64,000 bases of DNA from contig NZ_JABFVK010000089.1 in the NCBI RefSeq assembly GCF_013362815.1, forward strand, positions 1 to 64,000. The letters run 5' to 3'. The notes beneath the pieces are model-generated. The model saw only the letters and a list, made by a program, of their open reading frames with translations. It ran no database searches and was not told the origin of the DNA. The position numbers and the translations under genes were made by a program. Below, in pieces: positions 52,401-60,030 of this stretch. How positions within the stretch are numbered: the stretch's first letter is position 1; each line of letters starts with the position of its first letter. The stretch is from Hamadaea sp. GTDB taxonomy: Bacteria > Actinomycetota > Actinomycetes > Mycobacteriales > Micromonosporaceae.

Positions 52401-53598
52401 GCCGCCACACCTCCCACGAGGCGGCGGCGCAGGCACCGGACCAGTAGTTGTACAGCGACATCGTCGCCCCGGTGATGTACGAGTGCGTCCACGCCGACGA
52501 CGACCAGGCGATCCCTGACCGGCGGATCTTCGAATCGGTGTCAAGGAACCCGACCTGCAGATTGTTGTCCCCGGTGTGCGCGGTCGACGAACCCTCGACC
52601 CAGAACAGGTCACTGGACGGGTACTGCAACGACAGCGACGGGTCGATCGTGATCGGGAACTGGCGGGAGTTGTCAGCCAGCCAAGCAGCATCGGGCTTCA
52701 GCCCCAACGCCAGGCCGGATTTGGCAGTCAGCGCTTGATCGCCGGCACCGGCCCGCTTGCCCGCCACCCGCTTCGACACGCTGGTCGCTACGACCTTCTC
52801 GTTCTTCGGCAGCCCACGTGCGTCCGTCGCGGCGTCCCACATCCGCGCCGGCGGCACCGTCGCGAACACCTTGCCCGCCTTGTTCCGCAGCTCGGTCACG
52901 CCGTCGGCGCGCAGCTTGTGCGACGCCAGGCCAGCCCCGACCACCGGGAGTGACAGGCTGGCCACCTCGGCCAAGGCGGCCCGGTCGTGCACCACGAACA
53001 GCTGCTCGAACCCGGTCCGGGTCGCCTCCACCACCAGATCAATCCCGGGGCGGACATCGGCGTAGGTGGCCCGATTCGCTTCCAGGGTCGGTGTCGTCAG
53101 CGCCCCGGTGTACAGCATCGCCACCCGGTCGTCGCCCTTGCCCGACGCGGCGAGGGTGTGCTCCCCCGCCGGCTGAGAACCCGTGATCCGCAGATCACCG
53201 GGATGCACCCGAGGCGCGACCGTCCCATCCGCGCCCGCGACGAGGGTCAGATCGATGTCGGCCCACGAGCCGTCCGGCTTCTGGGTGCGTACCGGCACCG
53301 CCGTCTGCTCCACCGACCGTGAGCCGTCCGGATTCGCCCACACCCGCTGCGTCTCCGACGTCAACGACAAGATCTCCACCTTGCCGCCACAAACGTTGGC
53401 CGTAGCATGCGCGGCTGCCTCATCCGGCCGCGACACTGGACACTCTTTCTTCGGTGCGGAAGCGTTTACGGCTTTCGCTTGCTCAGGCACCCACACGCCC
53501 AGCGAAACCGTCAGGGCCAAAGACATCGCGGCAGCCAGAGCCCCGCGCCACCTCGACCGTCTACCTGCGGATACGACAACGACAGGGCTGTGTAACAC
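46471..53598 (-). CDS. Secreted Rhs/YD-repeat polymorphic toxin-like protein with DNRLRE domain and hydrophobic C-terminal module
   Basis: A 2375-residue protein. The GTG at 53598 is preceded by GGAGG at 5 nt. Residues 1-43 are a Sec-type signal (RRSRWRGALAAAMSLALTVS...AKA). A DNRLRE-type beta domain follows at ~318-490, then several Ig/FN3-like repeats with STSHAS/STHPIAT starts (~610-950). Next comes a DUF6531-like segment (VNLLTGNATLSGADVSLAGL), a long YD-repeat shell (~1300-2150), and the Rhs core ending GARLYAPGSGRFLSTDPIFG...DTSGK. The last 115 residues are unlike the rest: aromatic-rich, then a ~45-residue hydrophobic stretch (VTLFWLGVIGGLVGAFTAGI and on) and a Cys-ending tail. By family knowledge, Rhs shells deliver such variable tips as toxins. 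Confidence 0.9.
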   Translation of the reverse strand: MLHSPVVVVSAGRRSRWRGALAAAMSLALTVSLGVWVPEQAKAVNASAPKKECPVSRPDEAAAHATANVCGGKVEILSLTSETQRVWANPDGSRSVEQTAVPVRTQKPDGSWADIDLTLVAGADGTVAPRVHPGDLRITGSQPAGEHTLAASGKGDDRVAMLYTGALTTPTLEANRATYADVRPGIDLVVEATRTGFEQLFVVHDRAALAEVASLSLPVVGAGLASHKLRADGVTELRNKAGKVFATVPPARMWDAATDARGLPKNEKVVATSVSKRVAGKRAGAGDQALTAKSGLALGLKPDAAWLADNSRQFPITIDPSLSLQYPSSDLFWVEGSSTAHTGDNNLQVGFLDTDSKIRRSGIAWSSSAWTHSYITGATMSLYNYWSGACAAASWEVWRLTGAFGTTWATMPTWSSLETSSTLTRGYDPACANGADGYVTVDVKSFFQKAANAGETTAYMGLKATNETSVSAWKQYRSTEWSASSAWPYINITYWPLSKVAAMGTTPSTACATSGTLPRVNTLTPTLAATISNPNGGSMYGRFEVQTADGTSTVIPTVTTAPATSGATVTYAIPAGKLTEGASYRWHAAGDDNHIWSGDGLTPQTWSAWCAFTVDTTPPSSVSVTSTSHASPANWYAASTFAGTASASDASAIAGYSIVWDKVATTLPGTTVTQTSASITKTGLTDGTNYVHVRAIDAAGNWSATAAHFAVNVDTTAPGVPGSLASSTHPIATQWYNSRTVTATWTAPTDTSGINAYAVTIDQNATTIPSSTGSGSTLLGSGTRTFTNTVASDGVWYVHVRAKDNAGTWSASAAHLKVQIDTASLLGAVITSSTHPDQTAAYDATSFTGSWTPPSGTIVGYSVAIDQTVGTVPGTTVTQTGTSYTGTYASGTWYLHVRAKTSAGNWGVTSTFMFTVDTVAPVAPTITSDTVTANAWTGGAGETGTFTAAPGTSTDVIHYYYGLDTDPSGTPVDVSTGESGTITLAGLTIGEHVLKVVSVDRAGHWSPVTSYGFAIGSPGTVTSPTTSTTTAGTTLVKVTGDAATTGLTLQWRRADADTWQTVPATDVRLNTGGTAVTWPVATTGSGAYPALKWDLAATVNAAETGTDPVDGPLQVRALLTTAAGNTGGSDGVKFALDQAMGDAASASVGPASVNLLTGNATLSGADVSLAGLGVTRSFNTRKASLADGTGMFGPGWTAGFGTMSAPYTDLSRNGSMVTVTLPDATTFAFTEKSDGTGYAPQLGYENLSLTYDSAANTYTITDKSTAITVFKRQTPDPADTWYPYVVTPAGSKDTVSYSWEKTTVDSATVVRPTRLLGPIPGNIACDATLTAASNRGCRAIWFTYATSTTATSTSESGWGDYTGRVKNISFTAWDPATSAMVTVEVVHYTYDSNGRLRVAYDPRLDHDGGQHLVTKYGYDGDGILNQITPVAQEPWNLAFTTLPGDSGKGRLASVSRSALTAGTAVSTIVYRVPTSGSGAPYDLSYDQTKRWAQDIPPVAATAVYPPTQTPSGNQASGTMPGSYERATITYMDADGREVNTAEPGGGISTTWYNAKWGAVSAELTAGNRQAALDASPYDDATSEYWQAIFRQTINEYDDFTGWHVSEIQPRHWVLLTNGTLVWENVRTHDTHQYELLVEQRTAVMQWDASGYHEYDARINTTDYDWALKQPISQVTDPDGLALTTRYSYDSAGRVVSQTNPAGGSSDTTPSTRITVYYTAIDNETYPQCGGHAEWDGLVCITKTGGQPASGPELPITTTTYNFYGSPVTTTESTNGGTLRTATVVYDTAGRAVDTTISAPGLGQALEKRRAVYDAYSGQAVRSQTLDGSGTVTAQIIRTFDTLGRQTSYTDADGNLSTTTYDIASRVATTNDGLATRAYTYDGGSERRGLPTQVVDSLAGTFSAAYDADGKVTSQTWPNGVLVETVYNEVGDGTGMTYRLPSCGTSNCTLYAESVQPGVHGQWLSRSSTLSNQDFAYDVAGRLVQVKDTVSGQCTVRAYSYGAGTNRTGLTTYGPGSNGECQTSTAAGTTNWNYDAADRLGTNGYAYDDLGRTTTMPGVDTAIPNQGSATMTYYVNDMTHTVGQGNRTTTYTLDVVSNRIRSWTDDVAGTITAKGNHYSEDGDRPIWTDEGNGSMSRILVSIGGMVGTQSSSVNRTWMISSLHGDLVAGIAEGAVGLTYTGEYDESGKPRNASDAGTRRYGWLGSAQRAADNPAGLVQMGARLYAPGSGRFLSTDPIFGGNANPYEYCAGDSLNCADTSGKWRYLYKHKHWYWVPFFGWAGYGDVAIKLTKKETFEVYDWGQVTLFWLGVIGGLVGAFTAGIGAIIYTMIMGMLGWIWTVAWYAQKRGKCEVIWAYGAKAPANAAVYGGGAWWTSC

Positions 53599-53813
53599 AG
53601 CGACCTCCCCGTGAGTATTCAAATATGTGGTAGAGATCTTGATGGATGCCAATCTCTATGGCGATCATCCATTCGTACGAGACGGACTGTCGGGTTCCAG
53701 ACAGTGACGTTTAGAGATCTTTGCTGTGTTACGAAGCACGGGAGGTCACCGACTCTTGAGCAGATCGGCGTCAGAGCGCGGGCCGAGATACGGCCGAACA
53801 CCAGGGAACGGAG
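53599..53813 (-). promoter_or_regulatory. Less GC-rich upstream region of the Rhs gene with repeated TAGAGATCTT
   Basis: This 215-nt stretch is visibly less GC-rich than its surroundings. TAGAGATCTT occurs at 53631 and again at 53712, with a related inverted AATCTCTA at 53651, and a 6-bp hairpin actgtc/gacagt lies at 53686-53705. On the minus strand TTGGCA with ACATAT 18 nt downstream could be -35/-10 elements. The stretch also contains the promoter-proximal GGAGG site of the Rhs start. Confidence 0.45.
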
Positions 53814-55331
53814 CTAACTGACGGCTGGTGCCGTCTTCCGGGACAGGCGCAGGGCCCATCGCCGCAGCGTGCTGGGCGCGATCGCGACGGCGACGTAGGA
53901 GGTGAGGCCGGCGATCCCGGCGGCGATCAGGTCGACGACGGGCTGGAACCCGGTCGTCGCGACGACGGCGTGCGCGGCGAGCCCGGCGATGGCCCCGGCC
54001 AGCAGCGGCCGGCCGGCCGAGCGGATCACCGGCCAGACGCGTACGCCGGCTTTGCGGAGGGCGATCGCGCACAAGGGCAGGGCCACCAGCACGCTGACCA
54101 CCCCATGGGCGATCGCCGTTCCCCGGGTGCCCCCGAGTTGCGTGGCGATGATCAACGTCGGGACGAGGGCGACGGTCCAGCCCAGGTTGACCCAGAGGGC
54201 CGAGCGGCTGATGCCGGCTCCGGCCAGCGAGTCCAGCGCGAACGACGTCACGAGGCGTACGCCGGTGAGAACGGTGAGGAACTGCAGCACGATGACGGCG
54301 GGCAGCCACTTCGGCCCGTACAGGACGTGCACGAGTTGCGGCGCGAGCACTGCCATCAGTACGCAGATCGGGATCACGCCGAGGATCAGCAGCCGCAACG
54401 ACTTCTGCACTCCTCGCGCGAACGAGTCGTCGCCGCGACCGGCCAACCGGGAGAACGCCGCGATGGAAACGTAGCGGATCGCCGAGCCGACGATCCCCTG
54501 CGCCCAGCCTGAGATGTTGAAGGCCAGCAGGTAGTACCCGAGCGCGACACCACCGAGGTATCGGCCGACGATGATGTAGTCGGCGTTCGTGACGACGGCT
54601 TCCACGCCCATGCTGGCGGTCAACGGCAGGCCGAACTTCATCAACGCGCCGACGATCTTCCGGTCGAACCCGATGCCGTAGCCGACCTTCGCGTACGCCA
54701 GCACCATGACGCCGGTGACCGCCGCTCCGACGACCTGCCCCACGGCGAAGGCGTACGCCCCGGACCCGGCGAGCGCCAGGACGATCGACAGCACGGCCGA
54801 CGCGGCGAAGCCGGCGAAGTTGGCCTTGGTCAGCTTGTCCTGCTGGAACTGCCGCATCAGCGCAGCCGCCCGGACGGCGGTGAGTCCGTCGATCAGCACG
54901 GCCAGGCTCAGCAGCCGGATGAGGTTGGCCGCGTCGACGTCGCCACCGGCGAGGGCCCCGAGGGCGGGCGCGCCGACCCAGACCGCGCCGTAGATCACGA
55001 CGCTGAACAGCAGGGCGAGGCTGGTCGCGGTGGGCGCGACCTGAAGCAGCTGAGCGCGCTCGTCCCGGGTCGAATCGGTCTTGAGGCCGCGCCATTGCAC
55101 GACGGCGGCAATGATGCCCATGTCGCTGATGTGCGTGGCGAAGAACGCGACGGCCGATGCGACTGCGAATCCGCCGAAGTCGGCCGGGGTCAGCAGGCGG
55201 GCCAGGATCAGCCCCACCCCGAACGACGCGATCTTCGTGCCGACGGTGCCGAGCAGGCTCCAGCTCAGGCCCTTACCAGCCAAGCGGCGCAGGCCGCCCG
55301 GCTGCTCTTGCTCGGACACCGTCGTGGTCAT
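53814..55331 (-). CDS. Wzx-like polysaccharide flippase (MOP superfamily), copy 2
   Basis: A 505-residue membrane protein with about fourteen helices, GLSWSLLGTVGTKIASFGVG, ARLLTPADFGGFAVAS and the VQWRG and RAAALMRQFQQDKL motifs shared with copy 1 at 43560-45059. The ATG at 55331 overlaps the stop of the Cys-rich gene (ATGA); upstream codons in this frame are not coding. It is the last gene of a minus-strand operon (SDR, C-methyltransferase, Cys-rich protein, flippase) and likely exports the unit carrying the modified sugar. Confidence 0.92.
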   Translation of the reverse strand: MTTTVSEQEQPGGLRRLAGKGLSWSLLGTVGTKIASFGVGLILARLLTPADFGGFAVASAVAFFATHISDMGIIAAVVQWRGLKTDSTRDERAQLLQVAPTATSLALLFSVVIYGAVWVGAPALGALAGGDVDAANLIRLLSLAVLIDGLTAVRAAALMRQFQQDKLTKANFAGFAASAVLSIVLALAGSGAYAFAVGQVVGAAVTGVMVLAYAKVGYGIGFDRKIVGALMKFGLPLTASMGVEAVVTNADYIIVGRYLGGVALGYYLLAFNISGWAQGIVGSAIRYVSIAAFSRLAGRGDDSFARGVQKSLRLLILGVIPICVLMAVLAPQLVHVLYGPKWLPAVIVLQFLTVLTGVRLVTSFALDSLAGAGISRSALWVNLGWTVALVPTLIIATQLGGTRGTAIAHGVVSVLVALPLCAIALRKAGVRVWPVIRSAGRPLLAGAIAGLAAHAVVATTGFQPVVDLIAAGIAGLTSYVAVAIAPSTLRRWALRLSRKTAPAVS

Positions 55332-56365
55332 GCCGTCGCCGCCTCCCGCTCGAGCCCGCGGACCGGCTCGGCCGGCTCCACCCGCTCGAGCCAGATCTCG
55401 CGCCAGTACGCGGTGATCGCCCGGGGACAGTTGGCGCTGAACGCCCCCTCGCAGACGACGCCCTCCAAGACGATGCAGGGACTCTTCATCCGCAACATCT
55501 TCCCGGTGTTCTCGTCGACGATGGTGTCGATCCGGCGCAGCACTCGCGCGGTCTGCCCGCAGAACCGGGCCATCTCCGCATCGAAGCCCAGGCCGCGGTT
55601 GAGGAGATCGGTGTTCAGCGTCTTCATGATCTCCTCCTTCGACTTCACCCGGACGAGCTCGCCGGGCTGGAGGTCGGTGCGCCCGGTCGGCGTGGGCCCC
55701 TCGGAACCACGCAGGAAGCCCCACGTGAGGCCGCCTCGAATCCGCAGCCACTTCGGCAGCTTCCGCGCGCTGAACTGCTGGTACCGGTTGAAGAACCCGA
55801 CCAGAAACGCCCGGCTCACCGCCCGGATTCCGGCGTTGCCCGTACGGATGTCCTGGGCGTACTGCCCGAAGTCGAGCAACGGGAGGACTTCGGGCGCGGC
55901 GCGCAGGATCTCCGTCGCTTGACAACGATAGACGTCACTGCCGTCCGGCGCGATCACCTGAGCGCGCTCGGTGAGTTGCACGAAGACCTTGTGATCGGCC
56001 TCGATCGGCTCTGCCGAGTCGCCCGGTCCGTCGGCCGGCTTGATCCAATCGGTCTTCCAGTAGATGAGGCACGCAGCCTGACATCCACTGTGGGAGGAAC
56101 CGTCGCACCGGACACCCATCAAGTGAACCGCGTTCTCCATGCGGCGCATCCCGCTCCGGGTCATCGTGTCGCAGACCTTGTTGGCGACCTTGCCCACCCG
56201 GAGACGGCGGCCGCAGTACTGGAGCATCTCCGGCATGAACGGCAGGGCGTCCACGTCACCCTTGTCGTCCAGCGTCGCCATGATCTCTTCGGCGGTACGC
56301 ACCTCGACCCATTGGCCGACCCGATATTCCGTGGTCTTCTCGGTGCTGGCTGAGCTTGCCTGCAT
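55328..56365 (-). CDS. Unrecognised protein with two ~90-residue Cys-containing repeats
   Basis: A 345-residue protein without signal peptide or clear transmembrane helices; I do not recognise its family. It is an internal duplication. Repeat 1 (~17-110) runs GQWVEVRTAEEIMATL...YCGRRLRV...GVRCDGSSHSGCQA...YWKTDWI. Repeat 2 (~235-330) runs GELVRVKSKEEIMKTL...FCGQTARV...GVVCEGAFSANCPR...YWREIWL. Each repeat keeps three Cys (CG, C-D/E-G, C) and a Y-W pair, suggesting metal or cofactor binding. AAGGAG lies 7 nt before the ATG at 56365. It sits between the C-methyltransferase and the flippase, so a role in sugar or polymer maturation is inferred. Confidence 0.7.
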   Translation of the reverse strand: MQASSASTEKTTEYRVGQWVEVRTAEEIMATLDDKGDVDALPFMPEMLQYCGRRLRVGKVANKVCDTMTRSGMRRMENAVHLMGVRCDGSSHSGCQAACLIYWKTDWIKPADGPGDSAEPIEADHKVFVQLTERAQVIAPDGSDVYRCQATEILRAAPEVLPLLDFGQYAQDIRTGNAGIRAVSRAFLVGFFNRYQQFSARKLPKWLRIRGGLTWGFLRGSEGPTPTGRTDLQPGELVRVKSKEEIMKTLNTDLLNRGLGFDAEMARFCGQTARVLRRIDTIVDENTGKMLRMKSPCIVLEGVVCEGAFSANCPRAITAYWREIWLERVEPAEPVRGLEREAATA

Positions 56366-56414
56366 GGCGGCGCTCCTTGGTTGGAAAGGCATTAGGGCGC
56401 AGGACGACGGCGGC

Positions 56415-57578
56415 CTACGCGGTGAGGATCTGGGCGTCGAGACCGAGCTCGGCCAGCGACCGCGCGATCTCGGCGGTGTACGCCGGGTTGGTGATGACGA
56501 CCGCGCCCGGCCGGATCTCGCGCAGGCTCTCCGGCGGGTCGACCCGATGACCAGTGACCGGCAGGTACCGCCCCCACTTGCGGGGGTTCACGTCGACCAC
56601 CGCCGACAGCTCCACCTTGGGGTCGACCTGGGTCAGGAACTGCACGCCCCGGGAACCCGCACCCCACAGCACCGGACGCTGACCGGCGTCCCGGAGCGCC
56701 GCCAGGGTCGAGTGCCAGCGGTCCAGCTCCTGGCGATGCCGTTCGGCGAAGCCGCGTACCGCGACGAGCTGCCGATCCCGGGCCGCCGTGCGGTCGGGTG
56801 TGGCGAAGTCGCCCGGGCGGGTCGAGAACTCGATGTAGCGGAACATGCCGCTGAACCAGGTCCCCTCGGCGATCACGTGCCAGCCCGACCGTTCGACGAT
56901 CGCGGCGAGCGCCACCGAGTCGAAGTACGACACGTGCGGGTAGATCACTTCCCAGCCCGCCGTGGCCAGGTCGTATCCGGCATCGGGCACCTCGAGGTAG
57001 CCGCGTACCTCATGATCGCCGGCGCGCTCACGCAGCGCCGAGAGGAAGGTTCCCGGGTCGTCCTCGTGCTCGAACCAGTGCCGGGAGGTCACGAAGTCGA
57101 AGTCCGGCAGCTGGTCCGGCTCGTCGAGCGGCGCCCGCCCGGAGACGAAGAACGCCCCCGACGGGTCGGAGCCGGGCGTTCCGGCGTACATCGGATCGAA
57201 GCCGAACCCGGTCGCGCCGGTGTGCTCGCACAGCTCGCGTAGGAACTCGCCCTGCCCGCAGCCGATGTCGAGGATGCGGCGCCCGGCCAGCTCATGCCGC
57301 TCGGCGAGGCCCTCGACCAGATCGGTCGAGAAGCTGCGGAACGCGGCCGAGTGGTGCAGATTCGTGTCCATCGTGGTGTCGTAGACCATGATCTGCGGAT
57401 CGAAGCCGAGGTTGCGCACGTACGCACAGTTCTCGCAGTAGCCGAGGAGCATCCGGCCGAGCGGCGAGGCGACCGCCTCGTCCTGGGTCGCATAGTGCAC
57501 GCCGCACAGGACGGGAATCCCGCCCAGGTCGGCGAACTCGACCAGGGTGCCCGCGCCGCACGCGACGCAGTCGGTCAT
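56415..57578 (-). CDS. SAM-dependent sugar C-methyltransferase-like protein (zinc-binding N-terminus)
   Basis: A 387-residue protein with the three-part layout of NDP-hexose C-methyltransferases (TylC3/EvaC type). The N-terminal zinc knuckle has CVACG and a later CENC pair, the central SAM-binding fold has ILDIGCGQGEFL, and the C-terminal domain starts near RPVLWGAGSRGVQFL. The ATG shares its A with the upstream SDR stop (TGATG), and GGAG lies 6 nt before it. It would methylate a carbon of an NDP-keto-sugar, or use the same fold for another sugar modification. It is less similar to classical C3-methyltransferases than the protein at 60031-61269. Confidence 0.8.
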   Translation of the reverse strand: MTDCVACGAGTLVEFADLGGIPVLCGVHYATQDEAVASPLGRMLLGYCENCAYVRNLGFDPQIMVYDTTMDTNLHHSAAFRSFSTDLVEGLAERHELAGRRILDIGCGQGEFLRELCEHTGATGFGFDPMYAGTPGSDPSGAFFVSGRAPLDEPDQLPDFDFVTSRHWFEHEDDPGTFLSALRERAGDHEVRGYLEVPDAGYDLATAGWEVIYPHVSYFDSVALAAIVERSGWHVIAEGTWFSGMFRYIEFSTRPGDFATPDRTAARDRQLVAVRGFAERHRQELDRWHSTLAALRDAGQRPVLWGAGSRGVQFLTQVDPKVELSAVVDVNPRKWGRYLPVTGHRVDPPESLREIRPGAVVITNPAYTAEIARSLAELGLDAQILTA

Positions 57579-58645
57579 CAGGCGCTCCACCGCAGTTCGC
57601 CGTCGACCCGGCCGTCCGCGGTGAGCTGCTGGATGCGCCGGATCCGCTGGAACTTGCCGCGGAACGCCTCCTCGGTCAGCCCGTGCCGCTGGTATGCCTC
57701 GAGCAGCTGCTCAGCACCGGTGCGTACCGTCCACTGTGGCTTGAATCCGGGCACCTCGGCCGCGACGAGATCGCCGCTCACCCGGTAGTCGCGCAGATCG
57801 GTCGCGGCGTTGTCGGCGAAGGTGACCCGGCTGCCCGGCACCACCTCGGCCACCAGCTCGGCGACATCCCGGATCAGATAGTTCTCACTGGTCTGGGCGA
57901 TGTTGTACGCCTTGCCGTGCACCACTTCGCGCGGCGCTTCCAGCAGGGCGACGAAGGCGGCGGCGATGTCCTCGACGTGGATGAGCGGACGCCAGGCGCG
58001 CCCGTCGGAGAGCAGCCGGACCTGGCCGGTCAGCAGGGCCGAGGCGGTCAGGTCGTTGACGACGATGTCGCCGCGCAGCCGGGGCGAGAACCCGTACGCC
58101 GTCGCGTTGCGCAGGAAGGTCGGCGAGAAGTCGTCGGTGGCGAGCCCGGTGATGTCCTGCTCGGAGAGGATCTTCGACTCACCGTACGGGGTGACCGGGG
58201 CGAAGCCCGCGTTCTCGTCGAGGAACGGGCGGTCGGTCAGCGCACGATCGCCCTCGTCGCCGCCCTCGTTGTCGCCCAAGCCCGCGCCGTAGAGCGAGCA
58301 CGAGGAGGAGAACAGGAACCGGGTTACGCCCGCAGTCCGGGCCGCGTCGGCCAGGCGTACCGTCGCCCGGTGGTTGATCTCGTAGGTGAGCTGCGGGTTC
58401 AGGTTGCCGATCGGGTCGTTGCACAGCGCCGCGAGGTGCATCACCGCGTCGAAGCCGGCCAGCGGCTCCGGAGTGACGTCGCGCAGGTCGAGCCGCAGCC
58501 CCGGGATCTCCGCCGGAGCCGGGCCGAGGATGCAGTCCGCGAAGAAGCCGGTGTCCAGGCCGACGACGTCGTGGCCCGCCTCCCGCAGCCGAACCGCCAG
58601 AACGGTGCCGATGTAGCCCTCGTGCCCAGTGAGAAGTACGCGCAT
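57578..58645 (-). CDS. NAD-dependent epimerase/dehydratase (extended SDR), nucleotide-sugar type
   Basis: A 355-residue extended SDR. The cofactor motif is TGHEGYIG and the catalytic set is SSSCSLYG plus YGESK. VMHLAALCNDPIGNLNP and LRNATAYGFSPRLRGDIVVN resemble nucleotide-sugar epimerases and reductases. The exact reaction (epimerisation, dehydration or 4-keto reduction) is not readable. It starts the minus-strand operon with the C-methyltransferase, the Cys-rich protein and flippase 2, and is divergent in function with the plus-strand sugar genes at 60-62.7 kb. Confidence 0.88.
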   Translation of the reverse strand: MRVLLTGHEGYIGTVLAVRLREAGHDVVGLDTGFFADCILGPAPAEIPGLRLDLRDVTPEPLAGFDAVMHLAALCNDPIGNLNPQLTYEINHRATVRLADAARTAGVTRFLFSSSCSLYGAGLGDNEGGDEGDRALTDRPFLDENAGFAPVTPYGESKILSEQDITGLATDDFSPTFLRNATAYGFSPRLRGDIVVNDLTASALLTGQVRLLSDGRAWRPLIHVEDIAAAFVALLEAPREVVHGKAYNIAQTSENYLIRDVAELVAEVVPGSRVTFADNAATDLRDYRVSGDLVAAEVPGFKPQWTVRTGAEQLLEAYQRHGLTEEAFRGKFQRIRRIQQLTADGRVDGELRWSA

Positions 58646-58737
58646 GAGTCCCTGTTGTCCCCTCGGAGTCTCGACCGACCGACATTGTTGATAACCGCTC
58701 CGACCAGGGTCCAGGCGCTTGTCAGCTTGCCGACTCC

Positions 58738-59898
58738 CTATCTGGGCAGTCGGTCGGCGGGGGTCGGATGACCAGCCATCGGCAGGTGGCCGGACCGGTC
58801 GGCGAGTCGCCGCGAACGGGGACTCAGAAGGCGCATCCCGGGCAGTTCGACGGTCCGATGCAGCACCCAGCTCGCCCCGACCGCGATCGCCAGACAGCCC
58901 AGGACCAGACCGGCCTCCAGCCAGAGCGGGCGCTCGTACCCGGTCACCTTGAGCACCGTACGCAGGACGAGCAGGTGCACGAGGTAGAAGGCGAACGAGA
59001 CCTCACCGAGCCACACCGCCCATCGGGCGCCCCACACGCTCGGCTTGCCCGCCGCGTCGGCTGCGGCCGCAGTCGCGATCACCGCCGAGAAGAAGATCGC
59101 CGGCCACGCCACGTGCTGGAACTCTGAGGGCAGCAGGTTCGAGGCGAGGTAGCCGAGTCCCGCGACGCCGATCACCGGACCGATTGCGGTGGTGGGCCAC
59201 AGTCCTTGGCGGACGACCCGAGCCAGCAGCATCCCGGTGACGAATTCGGGCGTACGCGCGATCGGGAAGAGCCAGAACACCCAGTACCGGTCGGACTCCG
59301 GGAGCAGCAGCGTGATCAGCGGCACGAGCCAGACCAGGGCCAGTCCGCCTGCAGCGGCCCAGCGCAGCCAGCGCGCGGGCACTCGGCGTACGCCGACCGC
59401 CAGCAGGGGGAACAGCAGGTAGAAGAACATTTCGCAGGCGAGCGACCAGCTGACCGTGTTCAACCCGTAGTAGATGCCGGGATCTTGGAACCAGGGTTGG
59501 ATCAGCAGGACGTTGGCGGCCAATTCGAGCATTGTGACCGCCTTGCCGCTCGCCAGGAACAGCGCGACGGCGACGGCCAGCATGACCAGGTGACTCGGAT
59601 AGATCCGGGCGAACCGGCGTTGCCAGAAGCGCCGCGCGGTGTCGCCGTCGCGGGCCGACCAGTTCAGCACGAATCCACTGAGGATGAAGAAGAAGGTCAC
59701 CCCGCACGAGCCGGGCTCCAGAAACCAGCCGAGGACGCGCCCGGTCGTCCCGGTGTCCACCAGATGCAGGACGTACGCGTGAAAGCCGAAGACGAGAGCG
59801 GCGGCGACGAAACGAAGACCGGTCAGGGAGGGCAGTCGCGTCTGGTCGGGCTGGACCCGCACTCGCTCGGGCCCGGCGGCAAGGTCGGCAACGGCCAC
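58738..59898 (-). CDS. Acyltransferase 3 family membrane protein (OafA-like), second copy
   Basis: A 386-residue membrane acyltransferase with SLTGLRFVAAALVFGFHAYV, CGVTFFFILSGFVLNWSARD, WSLACEMFFYLLFPLLAVGV and about ten helices. It probably acylates a sugar hydroxyl of the polysaccharide. The start is set at GTG 59898 because TACCTT lies 7 nt upstream, as in a leaderless mRNA; a TTG at 59907 is the alternative. It stands alone between the SDR operon and the divergent C-methyltransferase gene. Confidence 0.88.
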   Translation of the reverse strand: MAVADLAAGPERVRVQPDQTRLPSLTGLRFVAAALVFGFHAYVLHLVDTGTTGRVLGWFLEPGSCGVTFFFILSGFVLNWSARDGDTARRFWQRRFARIYPSHLVMLAVAVALFLASGKAVTMLELAANVLLIQPWFQDPGIYYGLNTVSWSLACEMFFYLLFPLLAVGVRRVPARWLRWAAAGGLALVWLVPLITLLLPESDRYWVFWLFPIARTPEFVTGMLLARVVRQGLWPTTAIGPVIGVAGLGYLASNLLPSEFQHVAWPAIFFSAVIATAAAADAAGKPSVWGARWAVWLGEVSFAFYLVHLLVLRTVLKVTGYERPLWLEAGLVLGCLAIAVGASWVLHRTVELPGMRLLSPRSRRLADRSGHLPMAGHPTPADRLPR

Positions 59899-59905
59899 GA
59901 TGAGC

Positions 59906-59911
59906 AAGGTA
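59906..59911 (-). promoter_or_regulatory. -10 box (TACCTT) for leaderless acyltransferase mRNA
   Basis: On the minus strand TACCTT ends 7 nt before GTG 59898, with no Shine-Dalgarno in between. Confidence 0.5.
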
Positions 59912-60030
59912 CGGACGCGGTCTGAGCAGGGTCTAGACGCCTGTCGACTTGCCGACTAACGCCCCACTTGGGCCCCGACGTTGGATAGAAAGTCGGGGAA
60001 TTCCCAGGCACCACCACCCTTGGGGGGACG

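Noticed and set aside
53746-55095. Open Arg-rich frame on the minus strand overlapping flippase 2
   Set aside because: The flippase frame has membrane helices and family motifs; the other is compositional shadow.
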